A DNA stretch of 20,496 nt from a virus: positions 1-20,496 of IMG/VR virus record IMGVR_UViG_3300005253_000206, one strand, 5' to 3'. Below are positions 1 through 7,214 of this stretch, one piece after another (within the stretch, counting starts at the first letter, position 1; every line of letters starts with the position of its first letter). The notes under the pieces were generated by a model. It searched no databases. It had not been told where the DNA came from and saw nothing but the letters and a program-made list of their open reading frames with translations. The position numbers were made by a program, and so were the translations under genes.

Positions 1-3000
1 AAATTGGCTAGTCCGGCCACCGCTGCAAGGCCCCCCGGTACGATTGATCCTGCAAGGTTATCAGAGGACGCAGGAGAGCCAGAAGAAGCGGAAGATAAAA
101 TAAGCGATGATGATTTGTTGCTTGAACCTACTGCTAAAGCAGAGTCTAAGGCAGAGACTGCCGAAGAGGAGCTTCGCCAGGGAGGTGCCCAGGAGGTCGC
201 GAGGGGGATTGGTCCTGCGGGGCAACAGAGAGGTGTAGAGGGGCCGCAGGAGGCTCCTTCTACAGTTTTGGGCCCATTCCCTCCGGCTGTTCCCGCGAAG
301 GTACTAGATCCTGCTTATCTTGGCGCCGAAGTCTACAGAGATCCGAAGACCTCACCGTTAGAAGTCCCCCCTCAGCAGGTTACGCCCCCACCATCTAAGC
401 TCGCTAAGGGCATATCCCTAAAAGAACAGGCTGAAATTAGAGCGGAAGAGGACTTAACCAAGGAGGAATTGCAAGCTAGCTCTCGACTCGGCATAAGCAA
501 AGAGGCAGATGCTCGGCGTGGCCGACGTGGACGAGGGGGCCGGCCCGCCCGTCAAAGTCGAGTGCGACCAGTTGCCAAAGGAGATGCGAAAAAAGAGTCG
601 CCTCGAATTGATCTTACTGACGTCGTCAAAACTGATGACAAAGGTTTCCTGACGGACACTGCTGGTCGAATCGGAATTCCAATTGACGCAATTATTAAGA
701 AAATCAAAGGGATCAAGAAGACGACTTTGGGCTGGGCTAGACGATTTGGTCTCTCGCGTGGAGATCTGCCGCAAGAGGTTCACGAGAGTAAAAGAATTCG
801 GCTGGGGAAAATCGGCAAGATTCAAGCCGATATAGGTTTTGCGGTTATTGCCTACGATCGCGCGGCGCAGGAAGCATTTGGCGGCATCTTGAATGTCAAC
901 GGTGCGAAGATGGTTAATCTATACATGCAAGGAGAGCTAGACGTAAAAGAATTGCCGGAAGTCATGCGTGCTCCGGCGGGGATGCTTCGTTCTACCTTGG
1001 ACAGCATGAGTCAACGGTTGATTGACGAGGGTATTATTGAAGGTGACTTGGCGGTGGTAGTCGCTAATAATATGAAGTCTTACGTTACGCGGTCGTTTCG
1101 TGTTTTTGATGATCCTAAGTGGGCGGATAAAGTCCCTGAAGATATCCGCAATAACGCAAAGGCGTGGGTTCGTCGTGAGTTCCCAGATAAGTCAGAGAAG
1201 GAAATAAATGGGTATATCAAGCAATTACTTTACGAAGGAAAGGCCGCTCAGGCTCCGATAGCACTATTAGCGAAAGCACAACTTGGATCGAAAGATCTGT
1301 CGGTTTTTAAGAAGAAAAATACCGAGTTGCCGGAAGAGCTAAGAGCTTTGTATGGAGAGTATACAGATCCTCGTGTAAACTACGCCAGGTCGATGATGAA
1401 GATCGGACATATCATTGCTAACCATGAGTTTTTATCTGAGGTTAAGGAGTTTGGGTTAGGGAAGTTTCTGGCCGAAGCTGGCAATCCAATTGAGAGCGAA
1501 TATGGCGATCTCATTGCACCGTTATCTTCTGAAACTAATATAGCTATGGCACCATTGAACGGTTTGCTAACTACGCCCGAGATTGCAGCCGCTTTCAAGC
1601 GAGAGACCTCACCTGAAGGGGCGCCAGATTGGTTGCGATTGTATTTCAAAGTCAATGCTGCCGTGAAGGCTGGGAAGACAATCTATTCGCCAATGACGCA
1701 GACGCGAAATCTTATCGGAAATATTGGTTTCGCAATGATGCAAGGACATTGGCGAGTAGGTATGTCAAAAAAAGCGTGGAAGACAACATGGGCTGTTCTT
1801 ACAAAAAAAACTAACGCTGAAATTGAAGCATACTATTCGAGAGCGACGGAGTTGCTTGTTGTCGGGCAGAGCGTACATGCTGGGGAGTTTCGTGATATCA
1901 TGAAAGACGCATGGGCGGCTTCGGATATTGAAGAATTTGTGCTTGCCGCAGAAGAGCGGAGGGCCCATAAGTTCAAATCGCTTATTAAGATGTCGACCAA
2001 AAAGGCGACAGAGTTATATCAAGCTGGAGACGATGTTTGGAAACTTTATGCCTGGGAAAACGAGAAGGCTCGCTACCAAAAGTATAGGCCGGATCTTAGT
2101 GAGAAAGAAATTGAAGAATTGACAGCAAAAATTGTTACTGATACCTACCCGACATATTCCCTCGTTCCAGAGGGTATTAGGCTGCTTCGTCGATTCCCGG
2201 CTATCGGTATGTTTGTCAGCTTCCCTTCTGAAGTATATCGAACAACGTACAAGACGCTCGAACTGGCTTATAAGGAGATGAAGGACCCTCGGACTCGTGC
2301 GATTGGCGCTACGAGGTTGGCGGGTGTTTTTGCAATGGCAACAGTTATAGAGGCTTTGTCGGCTTTTTCAATGTGGTGGTGGGGGGTTTCTCGCGAGGAG
2401 GATGAGAAATTAAGGAAATTTCGTCAGCCGTGGCAAGATCAACATACCTTTGTCCATTACGGTAACAACAAGAACGCTTCGGTATACGGGTCTATTGATA
2501 TGACTTACTCAGACCCGCATGGCACATTGAAGTCTCCGATCAGGGCATTCTGGAGAGGCGACTCTTTTTTGGATGGTATGCTTGATGGAATTAAAGAAGC
2601 TGCCGCGCCATTCGTTAGCGCAGATCTTCTAATAAAGACAATCAAAGAGGCGGCTTCTGGTACCGTGGATGGGCGTGCCGGCGCAGTCTGGAAACGAGGA
2701 GATACCGGCAAAGAGATAGCAGTTGGGATAGCGAAACACACCTGGAAGAAATTGCAGCCCGGGATTACTTCTCAAGCCGAGAAGGTTGTCAAAGGCACGA
2801 TTGGTTACAAGGAAAAGAATGGACGGACCTACAATGCGTTAACTGAAATATTGGCAATATCAACCGGGCAACGAATGGAGCCGCTTGATATTGAACATGC
2901 AATACCTTTCAAACTTGGCGATTTCAAGCAAGCAAAAAGTTCAGCAACAAGAAAGCTCTCAAGGATACTGCAAAGTAAAGGCTATGTCTCTGCCGGGCAG

Positions 3001-3300
3001 ATCAAGAGCGCTTATCGAACATCAGAGGATCGCCGGCAGCGAGCTTATAAGGAAGGCTCGGAGATGGTTCTCGATGCTAAGTCTTTGGCCGAGCTTAGCT
3101 GGGGGGAGCTTCGGACAATTATGGCCGGGAATGACGTAACAAAGGCCGACATGAATTCTCTAATTAGCGGCTCGCCTCCGCCGTTTAAGCTGTCCAAGCA
3201 GCTAGTTTCTGCCATGCGTAAGGCCAATCCAAAGGGGGTCAAGGATAGGGTGGTAGCGATCACTAAAGCGATCAAAGAGGAAAATTCAAAAAAGAAGTAG
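1..3300 (+). CDS. Large virion-associated polyvalent protein, LPD38-like (5' partial)
   Basis: The reading frame is open from the first base of the window to a TAG at 3298-3300, so at least 1099 codons are present and the true start is probably upstream; the TTG at 4 has no visible ribosome site. The first ~215 residues (counted from TTG 4) are rich in Pro, Glu, Lys and Ala and look disordered, with an Arg/Gly-rich patch (RRGRRGRGGRPARQ) near residues 170-185. The remainder is largely helical. Around residues 735-880 a segment beginning FPSEVYRTTYKTLE, followed by a hydrophobic stretch ending in SMWWWGVS and then by DPHGTLKSPIRAFWRGDSF, resembles the LPD38 domain of large polyvalent phage proteins, which are often packaged with or injected ahead of the DNA. 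Its place at the end of a structural module is inferred. No catalytic motif was recognised. It could also be an internal virion protein of another family. Confidence 0.7.
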   Translation, partial: KLASPATAARPPGTIDPARLSEDAGEPEEAEDKISDDDLLLEPTAKAESKAETAEEELRQGGAQEVARGIGPAGQQRGVEGPQEAPSTVLGPFPPAVPAKVLDPAYLGAEVYRDPKTSPLEVPPQQVTPPPSKLAKGISLKEQAEIRAEEDLTKEELQASSRLGISKEADARRGRRGRGGRPARQSRVRPVAKGDAKKESPRIDLTDVVKTDDKGFLTDTAGRIGIPIDAIIKKIKGIKKTTLGWARRFGLSRGDLPQEVHESKRIRLGKIGKIQADIGFAVIAYDRAAQEAFGGILNVNGAKMVNLYMQGELDVKELPEVMRAPAGMLRSTLDSMSQRLIDEGIIEGDLAVVVANNMKSYVTRSFRVFDDPKWADKVPEDIRNNAKAWVRREFPDKSEKEINGYIKQLLYEGKAAQAPIALLAKAQLGSKDLSVFKKKNTELPEELRALYGEYTDPRVNYARSMMKIGHIIANHEFLSEVKEFGLGKFLAEAGNPIESEYGDLIAPLSSETNIAMAPLNGLLTTPEIAAAFKRETSPEGAPDWLRLYFKVNAAVKAGKTIYSPMTQTRNLIGNIGFAMMQGHWRVGMSKKAWKTTWAVLTKKTNAEIEAYYSRATELLVVGQSVHAGEFRDIMKDAWAASDIEEFVLAAEERRAHKFKSLIKMSTKKATELYQAGDDVWKLYAWENEKARYQKYRPDLSEKEIEELTAKIVTDTYPTYSLVPEGIRLLRRFPAIGMFVSFPSEVYRTTYKTLELAYKEMKDPRTRAIGATRLAGVFAMATVIEALSAFSMWWWGVSREEDEKLRKFRQPWQDQHTFVHYGNNKNASVYGSIDMTYSDPHGTLKSPIRAFWRGDSFLDGMLDGIKEAAAPFVSADLLIKTIKEAASGTVDGRAGAVWKRGDTGKEIAVGIAKHTWKKLQPGITSQAEKVVKGTIGYKEKNGRTYNALTEILAISTGQRMEPLDIEHAIPFKLGDFKQAKSSATRKLSRILQSKGYVSAGQIKSAYRTSEDRRQRAYKEGSEMVLDAKSLAELSWGELRTIMAGNDVTKADMNSLISGSPPPFKLSKQLVSAMRKANPKGVKDRVVAITKAIKEENSKKK

Positions 3301-3328
3301 CATAACGCCGAAGGGCATGGTAGAGTGA

Positions 3329-3505
3329 ATGCTTGAAGCGTTTAAGTTAGCGAAAAGAAGGGATGACATGCAACACGGGTGGAGAGATTTTCTTGACAGT
3401 TGCTGGGAGAATGTGATATATCTCACGATTACTATATTGTTTCTTTTTACGAATGTCCTAGCTCTCGGGATTATCATCAAGGCAGTGTGGTTCATTTTAA
3501 TGTAA
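3329..3505 (+). CDS. Small membrane protein, 58 residues
   Basis: An ATG at 3329 opens a 58-codon frame ending in TAA at 3503-3505, filling most of the gap between the virion gene and the hydrolase gene. The N-terminal half is charged (MLEAFKLAKRRDDMQ) and residues 30-58 form one long hydrophobic segment (start VIYLTITILFLF), so a single-pass membrane protein with its basic end in the cytoplasm is expected. A second ATG at 3368, preceded by AAGAAGGG, is an alternative start giving 45 residues. The stop lies 10 bases before the next gene and just before that gene's AAGGAGG. Size and topology would fit a holin, spanin partner or other lysis accessory, but nothing beyond hydrophobicity supports a function. 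Confidence 0.55.
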   Translation: MLEAFKLAKRRDDMQHGWRDFLDSCWENVIYLTITILFLFTNVLALGIIIKAVWFILM

Positions 3506-3515
3506 GGAGGATACG

Positions 3516-4139
3516 ATGATTCAACAAGTCGAAACAATCAAGAACTACCATGTTGTCATCAGCGGCTTCCTTCAAACGGAAGGCAAGCCGAATGGCATGA
3601 TCCGCCTCTGGCGAGATCTCCACCGGGCCCAATCCGGGCCGGATACTCTGGTTCTACTGCGGACGTGGAACGATAACATGGATACACTCGCCGAGTTTAT
3701 CTGGCGGCTGGCTGCCGATGATGTCAGCGTAAAGATCTACGGATACTCGTGGGGCGGTGCGGCAGCGATGCGACTTGCTAAGGGCTTGCAGAAGCGTGGG
3801 ATTGGCGTGCGAGAAATGGTTCTTTCGGACGCTGTGTATCGTCATGGTTACTGGTTAGGAAATTGGCGAGCGCTTGTTCCGTTTTCTACTTTGCGAGTGC
3901 CGGCAAATGTCGAATGTGTGCGATGGCTTCGCCAGCAGGGAGGATTTTGGAAGATAAGCGGTCATACGATTGTTGCCGATTGCCCAAGGAAGACTGCTGT
4001 ATTGAATCCCATTTTGGTAACATGCTCTCATACGTACATGGATGACTTGCCGAGTTTTCACAGGATAGCAGGAAACGTAGCTGCTAATTGTGCATCTATC
4101 AATTGTGTCACGCCGTATGAACGGGAGTTTTTGCTATGA
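3516..4139 (+). CDS. Alpha/beta hydrolase (lipase/thioesterase-like), 207 residues
   Basis: The start is preceded by a strong AAGGAGG eight bases upstream. Residues 76-80 read GYSWG inside KIYGYSWGGAAAM, a classic nucleophile elbow (G-x-S-x-G) with Ser78 as candidate nucleophile; Asp105 (VLSDAVY) and His172 (TCSHTYMDD) sit in the order and spacing expected for a Ser-Asp-His triad. The protein is short and has no signal peptide or membrane segment, so it is probably cytosolic unless exported by a partner. Its stop overlaps the start of the downstream secreted protease by four bases (ATGA), implying coupled translation. Substrate is unknown: an envelope lipid esterase aiding lysis, a lipase-like effector or a metabolic thioesterase are all possible. 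The hydrolase fold is well supported; the role is not. Confidence 0.8.
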   Translation: MIQQVETIKNYHVVISGFLQTEGKPNGMIRLWRDLHRAQSGPDTLVLLRTWNDNMDTLAEFIWRLAADDVSVKIYGYSWGGAAAMRLAKGLQKRGIGVREMVLSDAVYRHGYWLGNWRALVPFSTLRVPANVECVRWLRQQGGFWKISGHTIVADCPRKTAVLNPILVTCSHTYMDDLPSFHRIAGNVAANCASINCVTPYEREFLL

Positions 4140-5455
4140 GACGTGTTCGCCCGTTTCCAGGGGTACCTGAGATCATCACTCTGATCTTGCTGCTTGCATC
4201 TATACTGCTGCTTGCCACTGGATTGTGCTGGAGCGCCGAGCCGCTGACTTGCCGCGACGGAAAATGCCCGACAAGCCGTCCACAAGTTCATTCGTCAGCA
4301 CTTGTGTTTTTGTCGCATACCGATCATGAAGGACCAGGTTACTTCAGCGGGGTTCTTATCGACACGCCGCATAAGAATGACTTGATTCTGACTTGCGCTC
4401 ATGCTTTAGAGCACGCCGGCAATACGATGGCAATCTTTACTAATGGACAACGCGCCTGGGCGGATATTCTCGCCAAGGATCATTATCTAGATCTTGCGCT
4501 CTTGCAGGTTCGCAAGAGTAATCGCCAGAAGTTTAGTATTGCAAGAAATCGGCCTCCTCTCGGGGAGACTGTCGCGGGTTTTGGTTTCGGAGGCACGCAG
4601 AGGCACCGTGTATTATTGGGGGTGGTCACTCAGTATGAATGGCTAACTCCGAACATCGCTGAAGACACCTCGACAGACTGTTTTAGCTTTCGGGCTGCCG
4701 TTAAACCTGGGGACTCTGGCGGCCCAGTTCTGAATCGTAAGAGGCAGATCGTAGGTGTGATTTTGGGTGGCGGCAAAGAAGGGACTCATGCAATTGACTG
4801 CGTTCGTATCAATCAATTCCTAAATAACGCGCTACGCGATAAACAAGCGATAGGGACATCCAATCCGCAGCCGCCCTCGGCCCCCGTAGAATCACACGGC
4901 TCCGGCAGGCCGGGGGCGGCTATTCCTGATGTTGCTGAGCGGCTGCCGCTAGTGCCTATTGCGGCTATGGAACCTCAAGAAAATAATAGTGAACCTGAAA
5001 GAAAGAACGCTTCGCATGAAACGAGTATTCTAGGACAAATTGATTGGCTCAGCCTGGCGGTGCTTGGCGGCAAGGTAGCCGCCGGGACCGCTGGGGTAGT
5101 TGCAACTGGCGGTTCAAGCTGGGCTGCGTGGCTGGCTCTTCAGGCTGCGACAAAGCTCTACAAGCGGCGTCAGGTACGAAAGAGAGGCCAGGCTGCCACG
5201 GCGGCCGACTCCTTTTCGCCTATTGCCCGAGACGACACAGAAGCCAAGCAACTTCTACAACTTTCGCAACTCGAAGGACGCAGCCCGGTACATGACGCGA
5301 TTATCGGACGATTTGCGTATGACACCATTGACATGTTCCTCACGCAGAGTCCTAATGGATCTGCGGCGGATGCACTTAGGCAGTTGCGAATCAAACTCGA
5401 AAGCCGCTTTAATGAAGTAGCGCCTGCCGCTGTCTTCAAAGAGGAAGAGAAATGA
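4136..5455 (+). CDS. Secreted trypsin-like serine protease with C-terminal hydrophobic segment
   Basis: This 439-residue protein begins with a signal-like region (basic N-terminus, hydrophobic core at residues 13-31). Cysteines follow in LTCRDGKCPTS. The protease domain spans about residues 50-235: His89 in LTCAHALEH, Asp119 in HYLDLALLQV and Ser194 in KPGDSGGPVLN form a complete chymotrypsin/trypsin-type triad. A Pro-rich linker (about 243-300) leads to a Gly/Ala-rich hydrophobic stretch at about 304-340 followed by a basic LYKRRQVRKR, which would anchor the protein in the membrane with a cytoplasmic tail of roughly 95 residues. It is coupled by ATGA overlap to the hydrolase upstream and to a 47-residue membrane protein downstream. 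A secreted, apparently two-anchor S1 protease is unusual in a phage; roles in envelope breakdown, surface-receptor modification or processing of a phage protein are inferences. Confidence 0.85.
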   Translation: MRRVRPFPGVPEIITLILLLASILLLATGLCWSAEPLTCRDGKCPTSRPQVHSSALVFLSHTDHEGPGYFSGVLIDTPHKNDLILTCAHALEHAGNTMAIFTNGQRAWADILAKDHYLDLALLQVRKSNRQKFSIARNRPPLGETVAGFGFGGTQRHRVLLGVVTQYEWLTPNIAEDTSTDCFSFRAAVKPGDSGGPVLNRKRQIVGVILGGGKEGTHAIDCVRINQFLNNALRDKQAIGTSNPQPPSAPVESHGSGRPGAAIPDVAERLPLVPIAAMEPQENNSEPERKNASHETSILGQIDWLSLAVLGGKVAAGTAGVVATGGSSWAAWLALQAATKLYKRRQVRKRGQAATAADSFSPIARDDTEAKQLLQLSQLEGRSPVHDAIIGRFAYDTIDMFLTQSPNGSAADALRQLRIKLESRFNEVAPAAVFKEEEK

Positions 5456-5595
5456 AAATGCTCATAGTAATAAAAATACTCACAACTATTTCTCTTGTTG
5501 GTGCGTCATCTGTAGCAGTAATTGCCGTAACAGCTATGGCCATTCTTGGGTGGATCTGGGCTGTAATCCGCATTGAAGCTAGTATCTGGAATTGA
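5452..5595 (+). CDS. Small single-span membrane protein, 47 residues
   Basis: ATG at 5452 overlaps the protease stop (TGA 5453-5455) and is preceded by GAGGAAGAGAA, a good ribosome site. The 47 codons end in TGA at 5593-5595. After MKMLIVIKIL the protein is almost entirely hydrophobic (through AVIAVTAMAILGWIWAVI), with Arg40 and Glu42 near the end. It is the first of three consecutive tiny membrane genes with very similar translation-start regions. The function is unknown; a holin, spanin or small regulator of the adjoining protease are possibilities suggested only by position. Confidence 0.6.
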   Translation: MKMLIVIKILTTISLVGASSVAVIAVTAMAILGWIWAVIRIEASIWN

Positions 5596-5611
5596 CTCGA
5601 AGGAAAAGAAT

Positions 5612-5737
5612 ATGAATATGAACGATCAAGAGAGATCCCTTATGCTGCTTGCTATATTGCTCTGCGCTTGCGGGAGCTTTCTGGGGGCGTTTGGAGGGAG
5701 TATCGTATTTCTGGCAATCCAAGTGGCTGCAACCTAA
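5612..5737 (+). CDS. Small single-span membrane protein, 41 residues
   Basis: ATG at 5612 follows GAAGGAAAAGAAT; a second in-frame ATG two codons later could also be used. The product has a short polar N-terminus (MNMNDQERSL) and a hydrophobic segment from about residue 10 to the end, with Cys18 and Cys20 (LLCACGS) and several small residues (GSFLGAFGGS) of the kind that pack transmembrane helices together. LLCAC loosely resembles a lipobox but is not a good match. It lies between the two other tiny membrane genes, 16 bases after the first and 10 bases before the third. No function is recognised. Confidence 0.55.
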   Translation: MNMNDQERSLMLLAILLCACGSFLGAFGGSIVFLAIQVAAT

Positions 5738-5747
5738 AGGAAGAGAA

Positions 5748-5861
5748 ATGTCTGACCCGCTCGAAGCATTCGCCTTCATTTTGGTGTTATCTTCGTTTGC
5801 GGCTTTTATTGTTTCTTTTAATGTTTTCATGATCTGTTTAACTTCGGACAAGGAGAAATGA
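5748..5861 (+). CDS. Small single-span membrane protein, 37 residues
   Basis: ATG at 5748 is preceded by AAGGAAGAGAA, nearly identical to the site before the gene at 5452. The 37 codons end in TAA just before the next gene. Sequence is MSDPLEA followed by one hydrophobic segment (FAFILVLSSFAAFIVSFNVF) and a charged tail (LTSDKEK), a clean single-pass membrane topology. The reading frame is open further upstream, but a longer version would overlap the 41-residue gene, and the ribosome site argues for 5748. Function unknown. Confidence 0.55.
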   Translation: MSDPLEAFAFILVLSSFAAFIVSFNVFMICLTSDKEK

Positions 5862-5862
5862 C

Positions 5863-6534
5863 ATGGGCAAAGGCGATCCAGGGCAAGAGCAATTTAGCAG
5901 AGCAGTGACTGTTCTGCGCAATCAGCACATTGTGGCGGCTATTGCTCCGCTGATCACGATGAGGCAGGAAGCAATTTCAAATGACGAACTCTCTAACCGT
6001 GGCGGCACCGATGATGCAACTCGTGACCACCTCCGGGCCTTGCTCGTGCGTGCTGATGAGGTTCGGCGGCACTACACGCATAATCCGCAAAACAAAGATC
6101 TGAGATCTCTCATTGAGGAATCGAGAGACGTGGACGCTACGATCACCGACGCTGACAATCCGTCCGGCGGGGACACTGCACAGAACTCAGCAAGTGGACT
6201 TTTCCCGCTACCCTTCGCCTTGGACGGCAGCGATGTGAATATTCCGCTCAATAGCCAACTGAAGTTCAAATCGTCCAACGCGATTCTCATCGTTGGCGCC
6301 ATTGATCAGGCAATTGTTGCGTGGACTCGTCTGAACAGCGCCGACCGAAGCAGGTTTTATACGGAGATGGATTCGCTTCGGATGTTCGGGCAATACCAGC
6401 AAATCATCGGATACTTCGATGACTTCCTTGGTGACATCAAGCGAGTTGACATAGCCGGGAAGCTCCCATCGGACGAGCCGCTTGGTCCAACCGATTCGCC
6501 GAATATCATTGGAGAAGCCGCGCGACCGTCGTAA
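5863..6534 (+). CDS. Hypothetical protein, 223 residues
   Basis: The ATG at 5863 has AAGGAG about nine bases upstream. I do not recognise the family. The first ~100 residues look helical and charged (QEQFSRAVTVLRNQHIVAAIAPL, DHLRALLVRADEVRRHYTHN); the centre (about 100-130) is Gly/Ser/Asn-rich and probably flexible; residues 130-205 contain alternating hydrophobic and polar helices (SNAILIVGAIDQAIVAWTRL, FGQYQQIIGYFDDFL); the tail is Pro-rich. There is no signal peptide, transmembrane segment or cysteine cluster. It closes the accessory cassette and is followed by the largest non-coding gap in the window. Good ribosome site and full-length frame support it as real; the function is open. Confidence 0.7.
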   Translation: MGKGDPGQEQFSRAVTVLRNQHIVAAIAPLITMRQEAISNDELSNRGGTDDATRDHLRALLVRADEVRRHYTHNPQNKDLRSLIEESRDVDATITDADNPSGGDTAQNSASGLFPLPFALDGSDVNIPLNSQLKFKSSNAILIVGAIDQAIVAWTRLNSADRSRFYTEMDSLRMFGQYQQIIGYFDDFLGDIKRVDIAGKLPSDEPLGPTDSPNIIGEAARPS

Positions 6535-6754
6535 CTAGGGACGTGTGTCGTCTACGTGGAATAAGGACGATGCTGGAGACTCGGCATCCAGTAGGTGAAC
6601 CATAGTTTGGGCATGAACTCAGATGGGCTCCCTTGTCCGCTGAATAACGGTGTTAGGTGGAATAGTCTTCGTGCGACCACAGCTACCGCAGCAAGCTGGA
6701 TACTTATTTCAACATTTTTTTGTCAACCCTTAAAGATTTGTCAAGAGGTGCGTC
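6535..6754 (+). other. Intergenic region between accessory and replication blocks
   Basis: This 220-base gap is the longest stretch without a supported gene. It holds a small possible hairpin (GATGC 6569-6573 with GCATC 6584-6588, flanked by CTAC 6552-6555 and GTAG 6591-6594), a T-run at about 6715-6721 without a GC-rich stem next to it, and two copies of TTTGTCAA at 6719-6726 and 6737-6744 just before the next gene. These would fit a promoter/operator region for the downstream operon, but I cannot identify convincing -35/-10 boxes. A GTG-initiated frame from 6595 crosses it but lacks a ribosome site and runs deep into the next gene, so I do not call it. Confidence 0.4.
6719..6744 (+). repeat. 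Direct repeat TTTGTCAA x2 upstream of the replication block
   Basis: TTTGTCAA occurs at 6719-6726 and again at 6737-6744, 18 bases apart start to start, ending 11 bases before the GTG start at 6755. The second copy lies close to the ribosome-binding region (AAGAGG). Tandem half-sites of this kind can be operator elements, but chance is a fair alternative for eight-base words. Confidence 0.35.
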
Positions 6755-7006
6755 GTGCGTATCTTGCTGTACGGGTTGTTGTTTGGCTCCGCTACGACAG
6801 TAGCAGGAACAACTCTCATGGAATCTAACGGGCTCGCCCAAGGAGGGGCGCTTTTTGTGCTTACAGGAACAGTAGCGTATCTGCTTGTCACGCAGCGGAT
6901 TGCCTTAATCGCATTTCTGAAGGCAATCAAAGAAGAGCGCGACGCTCATCAGAAAACGATTGAACGATTGTCCCAGTCGATCGAGACTATACTGAGGGAA
7001 CGATAA
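6755..7006 (+). CDS. Membrane protein with coiled-coil tail (holin-like size), 83 residues
   Basis: The start is GTG at 6755, preceded by AAGAGGTG. Residues 2-20 form a first hydrophobic segment, about 30-55 a second (GALFVLTGTVAYLLV, then a short QR break and IALIAFL), and residues 57-83 form a charged amphipathic helix with heptad character (KEERDAHQKTIERLSQSIET). Two membrane spans plus a short charged tail in under 100 residues is typical of phage holins and holin-like proteins, though XhlA-type proteins have the coil first. No family was recognised. Its stop lies one base before the next ATG, so it starts the downstream operon. Confidence 0.6.
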   Translation: MRILLYGLLFGSATTVAGTTLMESNGLAQGGALFVLTGTVAYLLVTQRIALIAFLKAIKEERDAHQKTIERLSQSIETILRER

Positions 7007-7007
7007 G

Positions 7008-7208
7008 ATGGACAAAAAGGTGTACTTAGTTCACGGAAATGACGAGTACCTGCTTGGTCTTGCTTGCGATATATTGGAAGGCCGGGATACTACCGCGGCA
7101 GGCGGGCCGGGTTTTTCTTTTGCGACAGCTATCGCTGAAATCGTTAACTCCTTCCTTGACGCTCCGTTTGAAGTTACCTCAGCCGAATTCAAAATTGAAG
7201 TAAGATAG
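7008..7208 (+). CDS. Hypothetical protein, 66 residues
   Basis: ATG at 7008 follows GAGGGAACGATAAG and lies directly after the preceding stop. The short soluble protein starts MDKKVYLVHGNDEYLLGLAC, has a Gly-rich centre (AAGGPGFSFATAI) and ends in acidic/hydrophobic residues. No motif or family was recognised. It sits in a tight gene string between a membrane protein and a coiled-coil protein. Confidence 0.55.
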   Translation: MDKKVYLVHGNDEYLLGLACDILEGRDTTAAGGPGFSFATAIAEIVNSFLDAPFEVTSAEFKIEVR

Positions 7209-7214
7209 AAGAGA

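Noticed and set aside
454-825. Minus-strand frame of 123 codons inside the virion gene
   Set aside because: It is a shadow of the long, well-formed + strand gene, with no ribosome site and low-complexity composition.
5612-5737. Lipoprotein (spanin-like) reading of the 41-residue protein because of LLCAC
   Set aside because: The -2 and -1 positions do not fit a good lipobox, and the residues after the Cys are hydrophobic instead of a polar periplasmic domain.
6690-6721. Rho-independent terminator formed by CAGCT/AGCTG and the T-run
   Set aside because: The stem is weak and separated from the T-run by about 15 bases.
6595-6828. GTG-initiated 77-codon frame across the intergenic gap
   Set aside because: It has no convincing ribosome site, an implausible amino-acid composition and a 74-base overlap with the better-supported membrane gene at 6755.
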